Notes under the pieces: generated by a model
What the model was told of the DNA's origin: nothing
Databases searched by the model: none
Seen by the model: only the letters and a program-made list of their open reading frames with translations
Made by a program: the position numbers and the translations under genes
Origin: Mucilaginibacter rivuli
Lineage (GTDB): Bacteria > Bacteroidota > Bacteroidia > Sphingobacteriales > Sphingobacteriaceae
Length of the DNA stretch: 64,000 nt
Assembly (NCBI RefSeq): GCF_019391655.1
Contig: NZ_JAHXPQ010000002.1
Coordinates: forward strand, 744,001-808,000
Direction: 5' to 3'
Shown here: positions 51,357 to 60,194 of the stretch, one piece after another
How positions within the stretch are numbered: the stretch's first letter is position 1
How the letters are laid out: each line of letters begins with the position of its first letter

Positions 51357-51387
51357 GTGAGGCTATTTATGAAAAGAATAGCCTCAC
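51357..51387 (+). terminator. Hairpin after the TonB receptor gene
   Basis: A perfect 11-bp stem, GTGAGGCTATT with AATAGCCTCAC, has a 9-nt loop 8 nt after the stop codon. A T run follows only 20 nt later, so it may protect the mRNA 3' end. Confidence 0.6.
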
Positions 51388-51425
51388 ATATCTTGAATTG
51401 TTTTTTTAAGTAAATAGTTGGTTCG

Positions 51426-51457
51426 AGCGGATAGGTGTGGTTACCTATCCGCTTCTT
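51426..51457 (+). terminator. Second hairpin, intrinsic terminator
   Basis: AGCGGATAGGT pairs with ACCTATCCGCT over 11 bp around a 6-nt loop, followed by TCTTTGTTT. Confidence 0.7.
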
Positions 51458-51541
51458 TGTTTGAAAGAATCAGAAGTTAATTTCAGGAACAATAAGTGCT
51501 TTTAATGGGAATTATATAGATTGATTTACACTATACTTATT

Positions 51542-52050
<509 letters not shown>

Positions 52051-52057
52051 TTCCATT

Positions 52058-52143
52058 ACGTCATTGCGAGGTACGAAGCAATCCTAAACTATTCATATTT
52101 GTGAAATGTTATCGAGGATTGCTTCGTGCCCTCGCAATGACGT
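52058..52143. repeat. Inverted-repeat element between purK and purE
   Basis: A 28-nt left arm beginning ACGTCATTGCGAGG (52058-52085) is complementary to a 29-nt right arm ending CCTCGCAATGACGT (52115-52143), with one insertion and one mismatch, around a 29-nt AT-rich centre. It has the look of a widespread dispersed palindromic repeat. It starts 11 bp after the purK stop. Confidence 0.85.
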
Positions 52144-52153
52144 TTTTTTGTTA

Positions 52154-53293
52154 TTAACTTATAACCTTAAGCGTCTCCTGTACATATTTCGCTGTCGAAA
52201 TAGCTTTTTCTCGATCCGAATTTACAATCGTCACATGCCCCATCTTTCTGAAAGGTTTAGTGAGCAACTTCCCGTAAAGGTGAACATATACACCCGGGTG
52301 CTTTAACACTTCTTCCAAGCCCTGGTATTTTGCCGGGCCCTCGTAACCATCTTCGCCCAACAGGTTGATCATGATAGCGTGGTTCAGGTTTTTGGTATCG
52401 CCCAAAGGCTGGTTAAATATTGCGCGCAGGTGCTGCTCAAATTGCGATACGGTATTGCCTTCAATAGTTTGGTGCCCGCTGTTATGTGGGCGGGGGGCAA
52501 CTTCATTCACTAAAATATTGCCTTGTTTATCTAAAAACATCTCCACAGCTAACAGGCCAACTATTTTTAAGCTTTCTGCTATTTTTTTAGCTATCTCTTC
52601 GGCCTTGTTTTGTATGGCTTCAGATAGGGTAGATGGTGATATTAAAAACTCCACCAGGTTGGCCTTAGGGTTGAACTCCATTTCTACCACGGGAAAGGTG
52701 CTCATATCGCCTTTGTCATTTCGCGCAACAATTACGGCTATTTCCTTTTCAAAATCTATCAGTTCTTCAATAATGCTTGGGGCGGTAAAGGCATTGGCCA
52801 GGTAGCTTTCATCAGCAACTTTGTACACACCTTTGCCATCGTACCCGTCACGGCGAAGTTTTTGGATGTAGGGATATTTAAAACCACTATCCCTTAATTC
52901 TGTTACCGAAGATATTGTCTTGAATGGCGCTGTCGGGATATCGTTTTCTTTAAAAAACTGCTTTTGCAGGCCTTTATCCTGTATCAGACGGATAACGCGG
53001 GGTTGCGGGTAAACCAGTACACCTTCGCTTTCCAACTGGTCGAGCGCGTCTACGTTTACCTTTTCAATCTCAATGGTGAGCATATCCACCGTTTTACCAA
53101 AGTTGTAAACAGTTTCATAATCGCCTAATGAGCCTATAACAAACTCATTGCACAATTTGCGGCAGGGTGCCTCGCGGTCAGGATCGAGCACCTTAATGTT
53201 TACATTGTAATTAATGGCTTGTTGTATCAGCATGCGGCCCAGCTGTCCGCCGCCTAATATGCCTAATCGAAGGTCTCCGTAAAATGCTTTCAT
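52154..53293 (-). CDS. purK: N5-carboxyaminoimidazole ribonucleotide synthase
   Basis: The protein has 379 residues from ATG 53293; ATG 53305 would add four. It is an ATP-grasp enzyme that carboxylates AIR with ATP and bicarbonate. Signatures are LGILGGGQLGRML, the ATP-grasp part with KLRRDGYDGKGVYKV, EMFLDKQGNILVNEVAPRPHNSGHQTIE, and NLLGE. It feeds its product to PurE, encoded downstream on the same strand. Confidence 0.96.
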   Translation of the reverse strand: MKAFYGDLRLGILGGGQLGRMLIQQAINYNVNIKVLDPDREAPCRKLCNEFVIGSLGDYETVYNFGKTVDMLTIEIEKVNVDALDQLESEGVLVYPQPRVIRLIQDKGLQKQFFKENDIPTAPFKTISSVTELRDSGFKYPYIQKLRRDGYDGKGVYKVADESYLANAFTAPSIIEELIDFEKEIAVIVARNDKGDMSTFPVVEMEFNPKANLVEFLISPSTLSEAIQNKAEEIAKKIAESLKIVGLLAVEMFLDKQGNILVNEVAPRPHNSGHQTIEGNTVSQFEQHLRAIFNQPLGDTKNLNHAIMINLLGEDGYEGPAKYQGLEEVLKHPGVYVHLYGKLLTKPFRKMGHVTIVNSDREKAISTAKYVQETLKVIS

Positions 53294-53321
53294 TTTGAAC
53301 TGCAAGTTTACCGCATTTCTT

Positions 53322-53720
53322 TTAAAGGATAAAGCCTTTTTTAACCAGCTTTACATAGAAAATGGTGTGAATGATAATAAAGATAGCTACGATCATTGTG
53401 CAAAGCCAGTCTTCGGCATATTTGTACTCTCGCAATGTAGGCAACGTAACCACTATTAATACGAGTATCGACCCTGTATAATATAAGGTAAATCTCAATG
53501 TTGTTTTTTTGAAGATACTGTGTTTAGCTAAAAACATCATCGGTAATGATAATATTGATAAAAAGAGATAAGATTCGACTGCAAATTCCAGCAATCCTTT
53601 AAAGTCGGAATCAAAATCGACAACATCATTAAAGTAATGATTGACAAATAGTGCAATAAGTGTAATAGCCGATGATAATACGAAAGTGAGCAGAAGATTT
53701 TTTAGTAGTTGTTTTATCAT
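53322..53720 (-). CDS. Small four-helix membrane protein, unknown function
   Basis: The 132-residue protein has four hydrophobic segments (about 7-27, 45-65, 75-97, 105-127) connected by short loops. I do not recognise a family. It lies 28 bp upstream of purK on the same strand and may be co-transcribed with it. Base composition is AT-richer than that of purK. Confidence 0.65.
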   Translation of the reverse strand: MIKQLLKNLLLTFVLSSAITLIALFVNHYFNDVVDFDSDFKGLLEFAVESYLFLSILSLPMMFLAKHSIFKKTTLRFTLYYTGSILVLIVVTLPTLREYKYAEDWLCTMIVAIFIIIHTIFYVKLVKKGFIL

Positions 53721-53819
53721 TTATACTTTAAATGTACAAATTTATTTTTATGGCATCTATTAAAACCTTTTTGCTTTATTACTGTCTAACAATCAATACT
53801 TTTAGTATTTTTAATTGCT

Positions 53820-54437
53820 TTGAGTACACAAAACCATATCGTAGAAATTCCAAGTCTGTTCAGTAATCAAATAAGCCGCAGGCTTGTTTTTGATACTGAG
53901 GGGATGACGATTGAAAAACCTTTTGGTTTTGACGCGATAGCCTACATCGCTGCTGAAGATTTTGCTTCGGTGAGGATGGGCATAAAGCGCCCACGGCTGC
54001 TTCGTTTTATTAATGGCAAACAATATGTTATCGAAATTAAGCTGTACGATGAAAGTATCATAAAAATAAAACTGAACAGCATTTGTAACCTTAGGGTTCA
54101 AAATTACGAAGATGCATGGGCAGATATGATAAGGCATTTATATACTTGCTATTTTTCCAGCCAGCTTAACCTATATATGGAGTTGTTTCACCTAAAACAA
54201 AGCTTTACCATTGGAGGGGTTGATTTTTATTATAACGGCATTTGCTGGGATAAACAAAATATTATTCAGTGGAACGAGGTTGCGTTAAGTAATTATCAAT
54301 CTTACTTTGTAGTTCATCACCGCCAGGATGTGAGCCTAAACCGCATCTTCAATTTTTTAAATGTGTGGAACGCGCACATTTTACAAGCCATGATCAAATA
54401 TGCGGTAGAAGATCATCAGCGTATGCTGAGCGAATGA
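53820..54437 (+). CDS. Conserved-looking cytosolic protein, unknown function
   Basis: The protein has 205 residues from TTG 53820. No signal peptide or membrane helix is visible. The first 100 residues alternate short strands (RRLVFDTEGMTIEKPFGFDAIAYI, then RLLRFINGKQYVIEIKLYDESIIKIKL) in a PH-like pattern. The second half repeats this with FTIGGVDFYYNGICWDKQNIIQWNEV and ends in a helix. I assign no function. It is divergent from the membrane protein at 53720 with 99 bp between. Confidence 0.65.
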   Translation: MSTQNHIVEIPSLFSNQISRRLVFDTEGMTIEKPFGFDAIAYIAAEDFASVRMGIKRPRLLRFINGKQYVIEIKLYDESIIKIKLNSICNLRVQNYEDAWADMIRHLYTCYFSSQLNLYMELFHLKQSFTIGGVDFYYNGICWDKQNIIQWNEVALSNYQSYFVVHHRQDVSLNRIFNFLNVWNAHILQAMIKYAVEDHQRMLSE

Positions 54438-54597
54438 TCAAAAGAACACATTGGTTAAATGTTGTTATCTGTATTGAGGCTACGTAAATACCTGAAGGAT
54501 AGCATTTCGCATTTTGTCACTAAATTTATATCGCTAATTAAACTTAACAGAATTTTTGCAGTCTGATAAATAGTTTTATAACCTAAAGCGTCATATT

Positions 54598-56577
54598 ATG
54601 AAAGCACCTTTTAAATTCCCCGTTACGGCATTGGCCGTTTTTGTATCCGGAATTATGCTATCTTCTTTTCTTGCCGGGCCGCGTTTAGCTACAAAACAAT
54701 TAGCTTTTCCCTATAAGCAAGCGGGTTTAACCGAGCGCCAGGCAGCCGCGCATTTACTCAACCGTTTTACCTACGGTGCAAAACCCGGGCAAATAGACGA
54801 GGTAGTTAAAATGGGGCTTGAAAACTGGTTTAACCAGCAATTGGCAGCCAACAATCCCGACGACTCGTTAAAAAATATGTTGAGCCAGTACGATGCGATA
54901 AATCTGACCAATGAACAGGTTGCCATGCAGTACCCCAATGGTGGCGCCATATTAAAAATGGCTATAAAAGATGGCGTTGTAAAAAAAGATTCGGCAGCTA
55001 AAGCGGCCAAAAAGAATGGCGAACTAAAAGCCTATATGCAAACTAAGGGCCTTAAGCCACAGCAGGAGTTGTACCGACAGTTCATCAATCAAAAAATATT
55101 AAGAGCAACATATACCAATAACCAGTTACAGGAAGTATTGACCAGTTTTTGGTTAAATCACTTTAATGTATCTCTTACCAAAGGCGATTGTGCGGGTTTT
55201 ATCCCGGCTTATGAGCGCGATGTGATCAGGCCCAATGTATTGGGAAAGTTTGACCAGTTGTTATTAGCCACGGCCAAATCGCCTGCTATGTTATTTTATT
55301 TGGATAACTTTCAAAGTTCGGCACCTAATGCCAAACCTAACAATAAGTATAATGCCCGTTTTGTGCAAAATACACAAATGATGGCCGATCCTAACTCGCC
55401 CCAGGCTAAACTGCTTAACCAGGTACAGCAGGCACGCAAAAACCAGGGATTAAATGAGAATTATGCCCGCGAGGTAATGGAACTGCATACCCTTGGTGTT
55501 GATGGTGGCTATACACAAAGTGATGTTACGCAAGCTGCCCGTGTATTAACCGGCTGGGGTGTATACCCTATGGAAGGCGGTTATGGGGGCGGCGCAGGCA
55601 AAAAGCTGGTAGAAACGGTTGGCGAAAACAATATGGCCAGAAATGGTTTTGTGCACCAGGGCGATTTCCTGTTTAATATCAACAGGCATGATAAAGGCGA
55701 AAAAATAGTATTAGGGCACCAGTTTGCTGCCAACGGCGGTTACCAGGAGGGTGTAGACCTGTTGGAAATGCTGGCGCATAACCCGGCTACTGCTAAATTT
55801 ATCACTAAAAAAATAGCGGTTCGTTTTGTGAGCGATGTACCGCCTCAAACCTTGTTGGATAAAATGTCAAAATCATATACTGAGCATGATGGCGATATTA
55901 AACAGGTACTGATAACAATGGTTAACTCTCCTGAGTTTTGGAGCAAGACAGCTTTGCGCGAAAAAACTAAATCGCCCTTTGAGTTGGCTATCAGTTCGGT
56001 TCGTGGTTTAAACGCGAGCGTGAACCAGCCCTTTGCCTTAAATCTTTGGGTAACTAAAATGGGCGAAAAAATGTACTATTACCAGGCCCCTACAGGCTAT
56101 CCAGATAAGGGCCAATATTGGATAAACACCGGTGCTTTGTTAAATCGTATGAATTTTGGTTTGGCACTGGCATCGCAGCGAATACCGGGTATTAAATTTG
56201 ACCTGGCTGCTTTAAATAATCACCACGAGCCTGAAAGTTCAGACGCGGCACTGGCAATTTATGGTAAAATTATGATGCCGGAGCGTAACCTCGACCAAAC
56301 CATTACACGCCTTAAACCTATGCTTAACGATCCGGACTTGTTGAAAAAGGTGGATGATGCTGCGAATAAAACCGCCGCCCCAACGCAAATGGACATGAGC
56401 AGTGATGATATGATGACCAGCAAGCAGGAAGGTAAGGCACTCAAAGCAAAAACAAATAAAGGCGGTGTCAAAGAAGAAAGATTAGCTTACGCGATGCAAT
56501 CAGGACAAGGCAATAACTCCATGCTATCGCAGGTGGTTGGTATTTTGATCGGCTCGCCTGAATACCAAAGAAGATAA
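54598..56577 (+). CDS. DUF1800 family exported protein
   Basis: The 659-residue protein has an N-terminal signal peptide or anchor (about 8-26). DUF1800 motifs follow: AAHLLNRFTYGAKPGQIDEVVKMGLENWFNQQL, FWLNHFNVSLTKG, NYAREVMELHTLGVDGGYTQSDVTQAARVLTGWG and ITKKIAVRFVSDVPP. A 40-residue low-complexity insert (about 600-640, MDMSSDDMMTSKQEGKAL) precedes the conserved C-terminal ILIGSPEYQRR. The function of the family is unknown. It is nearly always paired with DUF1501, as it is here (35-bp gap). Confidence 0.92.
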   Translation: MKAPFKFPVTALAVFVSGIMLSSFLAGPRLATKQLAFPYKQAGLTERQAAAHLLNRFTYGAKPGQIDEVVKMGLENWFNQQLAANNPDDSLKNMLSQYDAINLTNEQVAMQYPNGGAILKMAIKDGVVKKDSAAKAAKKNGELKAYMQTKGLKPQQELYRQFINQKILRATYTNNQLQEVLTSFWLNHFNVSLTKGDCAGFIPAYERDVIRPNVLGKFDQLLLATAKSPAMLFYLDNFQSSAPNAKPNNKYNARFVQNTQMMADPNSPQAKLLNQVQQARKNQGLNENYAREVMELHTLGVDGGYTQSDVTQAARVLTGWGVYPMEGGYGGGAGKKLVETVGENNMARNGFVHQGDFLFNINRHDKGEKIVLGHQFAANGGYQEGVDLLEMLAHNPATAKFITKKIAVRFVSDVPPQTLLDKMSKSYTEHDGDIKQVLITMVNSPEFWSKTALREKTKSPFELAISSVRGLNASVNQPFALNLWVTKMGEKMYYYQAPTGYPDKGQYWINTGALLNRMNFGLALASQRIPGIKFDLAALNNHHEPESSDAALAIYGKIMMPERNLDQTITRLKPMLNDPDLLKKVDDAANKTAAPTQMDMSSDDMMTSKQEGKALKAKTNKGGVKEERLAYAMQSGQGNNSMLSQVVGILIGSPEYQRR

Positions 56578-56612
56578 TTTAAGAGATACATCAACCGATA
56601 AAACGATAAACC

Positions 56613-57893
56613 ATGACAACCAGGAGAGGATTTTTAAAATCAGGAGGATTAGCCCTGTTCGGCATAAGCTTAATGGGCGGTATCCCGGCATTTATTGCCG
56701 AAGCAGCGGCAAGTAATAAAAACATAGGGCCGTATAAAAAGAAAAAGATAATGGTCTGTATATTCCAGCGCGGTGCGATGGATGGCCTGATGGCAGTTAC
56801 CCCGTTCACGGATACTTACCTGCAGGCAGCAAGGCCTACCTTGTTTTTAACCGCTGCAAAAGGGGGCAACGGTAACCGTACTCCGCTGATAGACCTGGAT
56901 GGTCGTTTTGGTTTGCACCCGGCAATGAGTGCCTTTGAGCCTTTATTTAAAAGCAAACAACTAAGTATTGTACATGGCATAGGCTCACCAAATAACACCC
57001 GCTCACACTTTGATGCGCAGGATTATATGGAGTCGGGCACGCCGTTTAATAAAGGTACCGCAAGTGGTTGGTTAAATCGTGCTACAGGCCTGTTGGGGCA
57101 TGATGCCGGCACTACACCTTTCCAGGCGGTGAGTTTAACATCGGCTATGCCGCGCTCTTTCTATGGCGATAATCCTTCGGTAGCCATCAGTAACCTGCAG
57201 GATTTTGCCATCCAGATGCGTGGTAACCAGGCTGGGGCCAACATGGCAGCTAAAAGCTTTGAAGACCTGTACGATCAAACATCATCAGGTTTACTGAAAA
57301 CAACAGGTAAAGAAAGCTTTGATGCAGTTAAGATGCTGCAAAAGGTTGATACAAAGAATTATAAACCTGCCAATGGCGCGGTATACCCTAACAGTTCGGT
57401 AGCTAACTCATTGAAACAAATAGCCCAGCTCATTAAAATGGATGTTGGCTTGGAGATCGCCTTTACCGAATCGGGCGGTTGGGATACACACTTTAACCAG
57501 GGATCGGATACAGGTATCTTTGCCCGTAACGTAGATGACCTGAGCAAGAGCATGGTTGCCTTCTGGACCGACCTTGGCCAGTACCAGGATGATGTAACGC
57601 TGATGACCATGACCGAATTTGGCCGTACCGTAAAACAAAATGGAACAGGCGGAACTGACCATGGCCGCGGCTCGTGTAACTTCATCATCGGTAACGATGT
57701 GAATGGCGGTATTGTACACGGTAATGTAGCGCAATTATCAGTTGAAAATTTGGAAGATGGCCGTGATTTGGCTGTAACTACAGATTTCCGCTCCGTATTC
57801 AGCGAAGTGGCAGACAAGCATTTAAAAATAAGCAATGATAGGGTTCTCTTCCCGGATTGGAAGGGTGAACACATCGGTGTAATGAGAGCTTAG
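56613..57893 (+). CDS. DUF1501 family exported protein with Tat-like signal
   Basis: The 426-residue protein begins TTRRGFLKSGGLALFG, a twin-arginine signal, so export in a folded state is likely. The DUF1501 fold is related to alkaline phosphatase and sulfatase: MVCIFQRGAMDGLMAVTPF, DLDGRFGLHPAMSAFEPLF, HGIGSPNNTRSHFDAQDYMESG, TESGGWDTHFNQG, TMTEFGRTVKQNGTGGTDHGRG. The His, Asp and Glu residues in these motifs could form a metal site. It is partner of the DUF1800 gene upstream. The 3' UTR carries a conserved 12-mer and a terminator. Confidence 0.92.
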   Translation: MTTRRGFLKSGGLALFGISLMGGIPAFIAEAAASNKNIGPYKKKKIMVCIFQRGAMDGLMAVTPFTDTYLQAARPTLFLTAAKGGNGNRTPLIDLDGRFGLHPAMSAFEPLFKSKQLSIVHGIGSPNNTRSHFDAQDYMESGTPFNKGTASGWLNRATGLLGHDAGTTPFQAVSLTSAMPRSFYGDNPSVAISNLQDFAIQMRGNQAGANMAAKSFEDLYDQTSSGLLKTTGKESFDAVKMLQKVDTKNYKPANGAVYPNSSVANSLKQIAQLIKMDVGLEIAFTESGGWDTHFNQGSDTGIFARNVDDLSKSMVAFWTDLGQYQDDVTLMTMTEFGRTVKQNGTGGTDHGRGSCNFIIGNDVNGGIVHGNVAQLSVENLEDGRDLAVTTDFRSVFSEVADKHLKISNDRVLFPDWKGEHIGVMRA

Positions 57894-57905
57894 TATTTTA
57901 CCTAA

Positions 57906-57917
57906 CATCTACCTATG
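57906..57917 (+). other. 12-mer CATCTACCTATG in the DUF1501 3' UTR
   Basis: CATCTACCTATG lies within the hairpin CTAACAT-CTACCT-ATGTTAG, directly before the terminator. Its exact reverse complement occurs at 34889-34900 and 63388-63399. Confidence 0.6.
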
Positions 57918-57922
57918 TTAGC

Positions 57923-57952
57923 AAGGCAGGCGAGAGATCGGCTGCCTTTTTT
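57923..57952 (+). terminator. Intrinsic terminator of the DUF1800/DUF1501 operon
   Basis: AAGGCAG and CTGCCTT pair, with inner CGA/TCG pairs, and the T run follows. Confidence 0.85.
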
Positions 57953-57974
57953 GTTGGTTATATTGCGGGCGTTT

Positions 57975-58106
57975 GACTCACCCCGGCGTAGCTTCGCCGC
58001 CGACCCGCTCTGCGACAAGTCGCAAAGAGGGTGAACCTCATTTTTTTACCCTCTTTCCCGCTTGCGGGAGAGAGGGTCGCCCAGCGAAGCATTGGCGGGG
58101 TGAGTC
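57975..58106. repeat. Inverted-repeat element reaching the GH43 stop codon
   Basis: GACTCACCCCG (57975-57985) has an exact inverted copy at 58096-58106. Two internal GC-rich hairpins occur (CTCTGCGAC/GTCGCAAAGAG and ACCCTCT...AGAGGGT). The last base of the right arm is the third base of the GH43 stop codon. No gene is inside. Confidence 0.75.
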
Positions 58107-59119
58107 TACTTAACCGCCGCCACACCTTCGCTGGTCATTACCACCCGTTTCATCGTCCCATCAGGATTGTAATACAAATAATCAATACACACGGAGCGGT
58201 GAAAGCTTCCTGCATCGGGTACTAACGCGCCATTGTGATATATAAAATAGGTTTTCCCTTTAAAATCAATAATGGCCTGGTGGTTAGTGTTGGAGTTACC
58301 CGCTATCTCATTTAAAATACCTTTATAAACCCATGGGCCTTTGGGGCTTTTGCTCATCGCGTAAGCTATTTTTTCGGGGAACTCATAAGCGTAGCTCAAA
58401 TAATACCAGCCCTTGTGTTTGTGCAGCCAGGGCGCTTCGGTATAATGTGGCAAGCCTTCAACTTTCACTATCGGCCCGTCGGCCTCTATCATATTGGGCT
58501 TTAGTTTGATGTAATAACAGTTGGTGTTTCCCCAATATAAGTAGGCCTGTCCATCGTCATCAATAAAAATGGTAGGGTCAATATCATCCCAGCTTATCTT
58601 CGAATCCATGGTCATATCGTTAGTGATAATGGCCGAACCACGCGCGTCTTTGAATGGCCCGGTAGGACTGTCAGAAACTGCCACACCAATGGATTTACCA
58701 TGTATGGTACCGTGACTTATGGCTACATACCAGTAAAATTTACCATTTCGTTCTATCACCTGCCCGGCCCAGGCATCATCCTTAGCCCAGGCAAAGGCTT
58801 TTACATCCAGCGGGCTGGGGTGCTCTGTCCACGTCACCATATCCGATGATGAAAAGCATAGCCAATCGTGCATAACGTAACCTTGACGACCTTTTGGCGC
58901 CACATCATGGCCGGTGTATAAGTAAACCTTGTCTTTATAAACCATTGCAGCAGGGTCGGCTGTGTATTCATGGCGGATGATGGGGTTGCCATCCGCATGT
59001 ATGGTCGTGTCGGTTATCGATGGTTTATCTGTTTGTGGTTTGCCTGGTTTTATAAATCCCGACAAGGCAACTATAACAGCACAAGTTGCGCTAAGCAATA
59101 GTGTATTTTTAATTTTCAT
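58106..59119 (-). CDS. Glycoside hydrolase family 43 exported enzyme
   Basis: The protein has 337 residues from ATG 59119, where a signal peptide begins (KIKNTLLLSATCAVIVALSGF); ATG 59179 would overlap the AraC gene and add 20 residues. The five-bladed propeller has the expected acids: EYTADPAAMVYKDKVYLYTGHD (general base Asp), DIDPTIFIDDDGQAYLYWG (pKa-modulating Asp) and HYTEAPWLHKHKGWYYLSYAY (acid Glu). Activity would be on arabinose- or xylose-containing polysaccharides. It is directly downstream of the AraC regulator gene. A repeat element touches its stop codon. Confidence 0.93.
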   Translation of the reverse strand: MKIKNTLLLSATCAVIVALSGFIKPGKPQTDKPSITDTTIHADGNPIIRHEYTADPAAMVYKDKVYLYTGHDVAPKGRQGYVMHDWLCFSSSDMVTWTEHPSPLDVKAFAWAKDDAWAGQVIERNGKFYWYVAISHGTIHGKSIGVAVSDSPTGPFKDARGSAIITNDMTMDSKISWDDIDPTIFIDDDGQAYLYWGNTNCYYIKLKPNMIEADGPIVKVEGLPHYTEAPWLHKHKGWYYLSYAYEFPEKIAYAMSKSPKGPWVYKGILNEIAGNSNTNHQAIIDFKGKTYFIYHNGALVPDAGSFHRSVCIDYLYYNPDGTMKRVVMTSEGVAAVK

Positions 59120-59178
59120 TTTGACACTTATAATTGGCTTTACAATATTACAAACATTAAATGAGCAATGCAATTGCA

Positions 59179-60048
59179 TCAGTTTAAGGTATGATGATTT
59201 TTACGGTACTCCAACGGCGATTGCCCTACAATAGCCTTAAAATGGCGGTTAAAGTTGGAGAAGTTTTTAAAACCGCTTTCCCAACACACCACGGCAATGC
59301 TATAGTCGGTTTCTAACAATAGTTTGCATGCCTGGTTAACCCGTACTTCTAATAAAAATTCCGAATACCTCTTTTTAGTGCGTTGGCGAAAATACCGGCA
59401 AAAGGAGTGGGGTACCATATAAATAATGGCTGCAATTTCTTTCAGCGTGATCTCCCGGGTGAAATTATTGAGCGTATACTGATACACCTTGTTCAGCCTC
59501 ATCTCGTCGGATTTATTTATGCTTTTGGTTTTAAATTTGGCTATGGGCGTGTTATCACTTCCGACGGCAATTACGTTAAGCAATTGCATCAGCAGGATGA
59601 TGCGTTCGCTTTTTCCGGCAACGGCAATATCGTTCATTAGTTTTTTAGCTTTCTCTTTGGTTTCGCTATGGATACTTATACCATAGGCACTATTTTCCAA
59701 TAAGATACTAATAGCCTTGTTTTCGGGGATGTTTAAAAATGCTGCGCCAAATATTGCCGGCTGGAAATGAATGGTGAGCGATTCTGCCTGCAGTGTGGAG
59801 TTGTTCTTATAATACTTTTCATCATTTTTAAACAGATGGGGCAGGTTTGATCCGATCAGGATAAGGTCGTCTTTTTTAAAAGTATCTACATTATCACCAA
59901 TAAACCTTGCGCCTGTACCGCGAATGATCAATGTTAGCTCAATTTCGGGATGGTAGTGTAATTGATTGTAAAAATAAGGCACAACCTCATGACTGATACT
60001 GAAAGAGTATTCACTATTTACGGGCAGTTGGAGTAACTCTGGTGTCAT
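59179..60048 (-). CDS. AraC-family transcriptional regulator
   Basis: The 289-residue protein has an N-terminal cupin (about 15-135, with YHPEIELTLIIRGTGARFIGDN) and two C-terminal HTH motifs (about 190-285, ITLKEIAAIIYMVPHSFCRYFRQRTKKRYSEFL and SIAVVCWESGFKNFSNFNRHFKAIVGQSPLEYR). A sugar sensed by the cupin would control nearby genes. The GH43 gene begins 60 bp after its stop and is the likely target. It is divergent from ppsA. Confidence 0.94.
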   Translation of the reverse strand: MTPELLQLPVNSEYSFSISHEVVPYFYNQLHYHPEIELTLIIRGTGARFIGDNVDTFKKDDLILIGSNLPHLFKNDEKYYKNNSTLQAESLTIHFQPAIFGAAFLNIPENKAISILLENSAYGISIHSETKEKAKKLMNDIAVAGKSERIILLMQLLNVIAVGSDNTPIAKFKTKSINKSDEMRLNKVYQYTLNNFTREITLKEIAAIIYMVPHSFCRYFRQRTKKRYSEFLLEVRVNQACKLLLETDYSIAVVCWESGFKNFSNFNRHFKAIVGQSPLEYRKNHHTLN

Positions 60049-60194
60049 TTATCATACTAAGATAACTATTATTTATACATAAATTAAATTATTAGGTTAA
60101 GATAGTATCAAAATTAGTTAATTGTATTTCAATTCGTATCAAATAATGCCCGCACCTTTACTGCCATAAACCAAACACCTGTAAAACTTATTTT

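Noticed and set aside
51436..51446. GGTTACC in the hairpin after the TonB receptor as a sigma site
   Set aside because: The bases are explained by the terminator stem and no -10 box follows at 15 nt.
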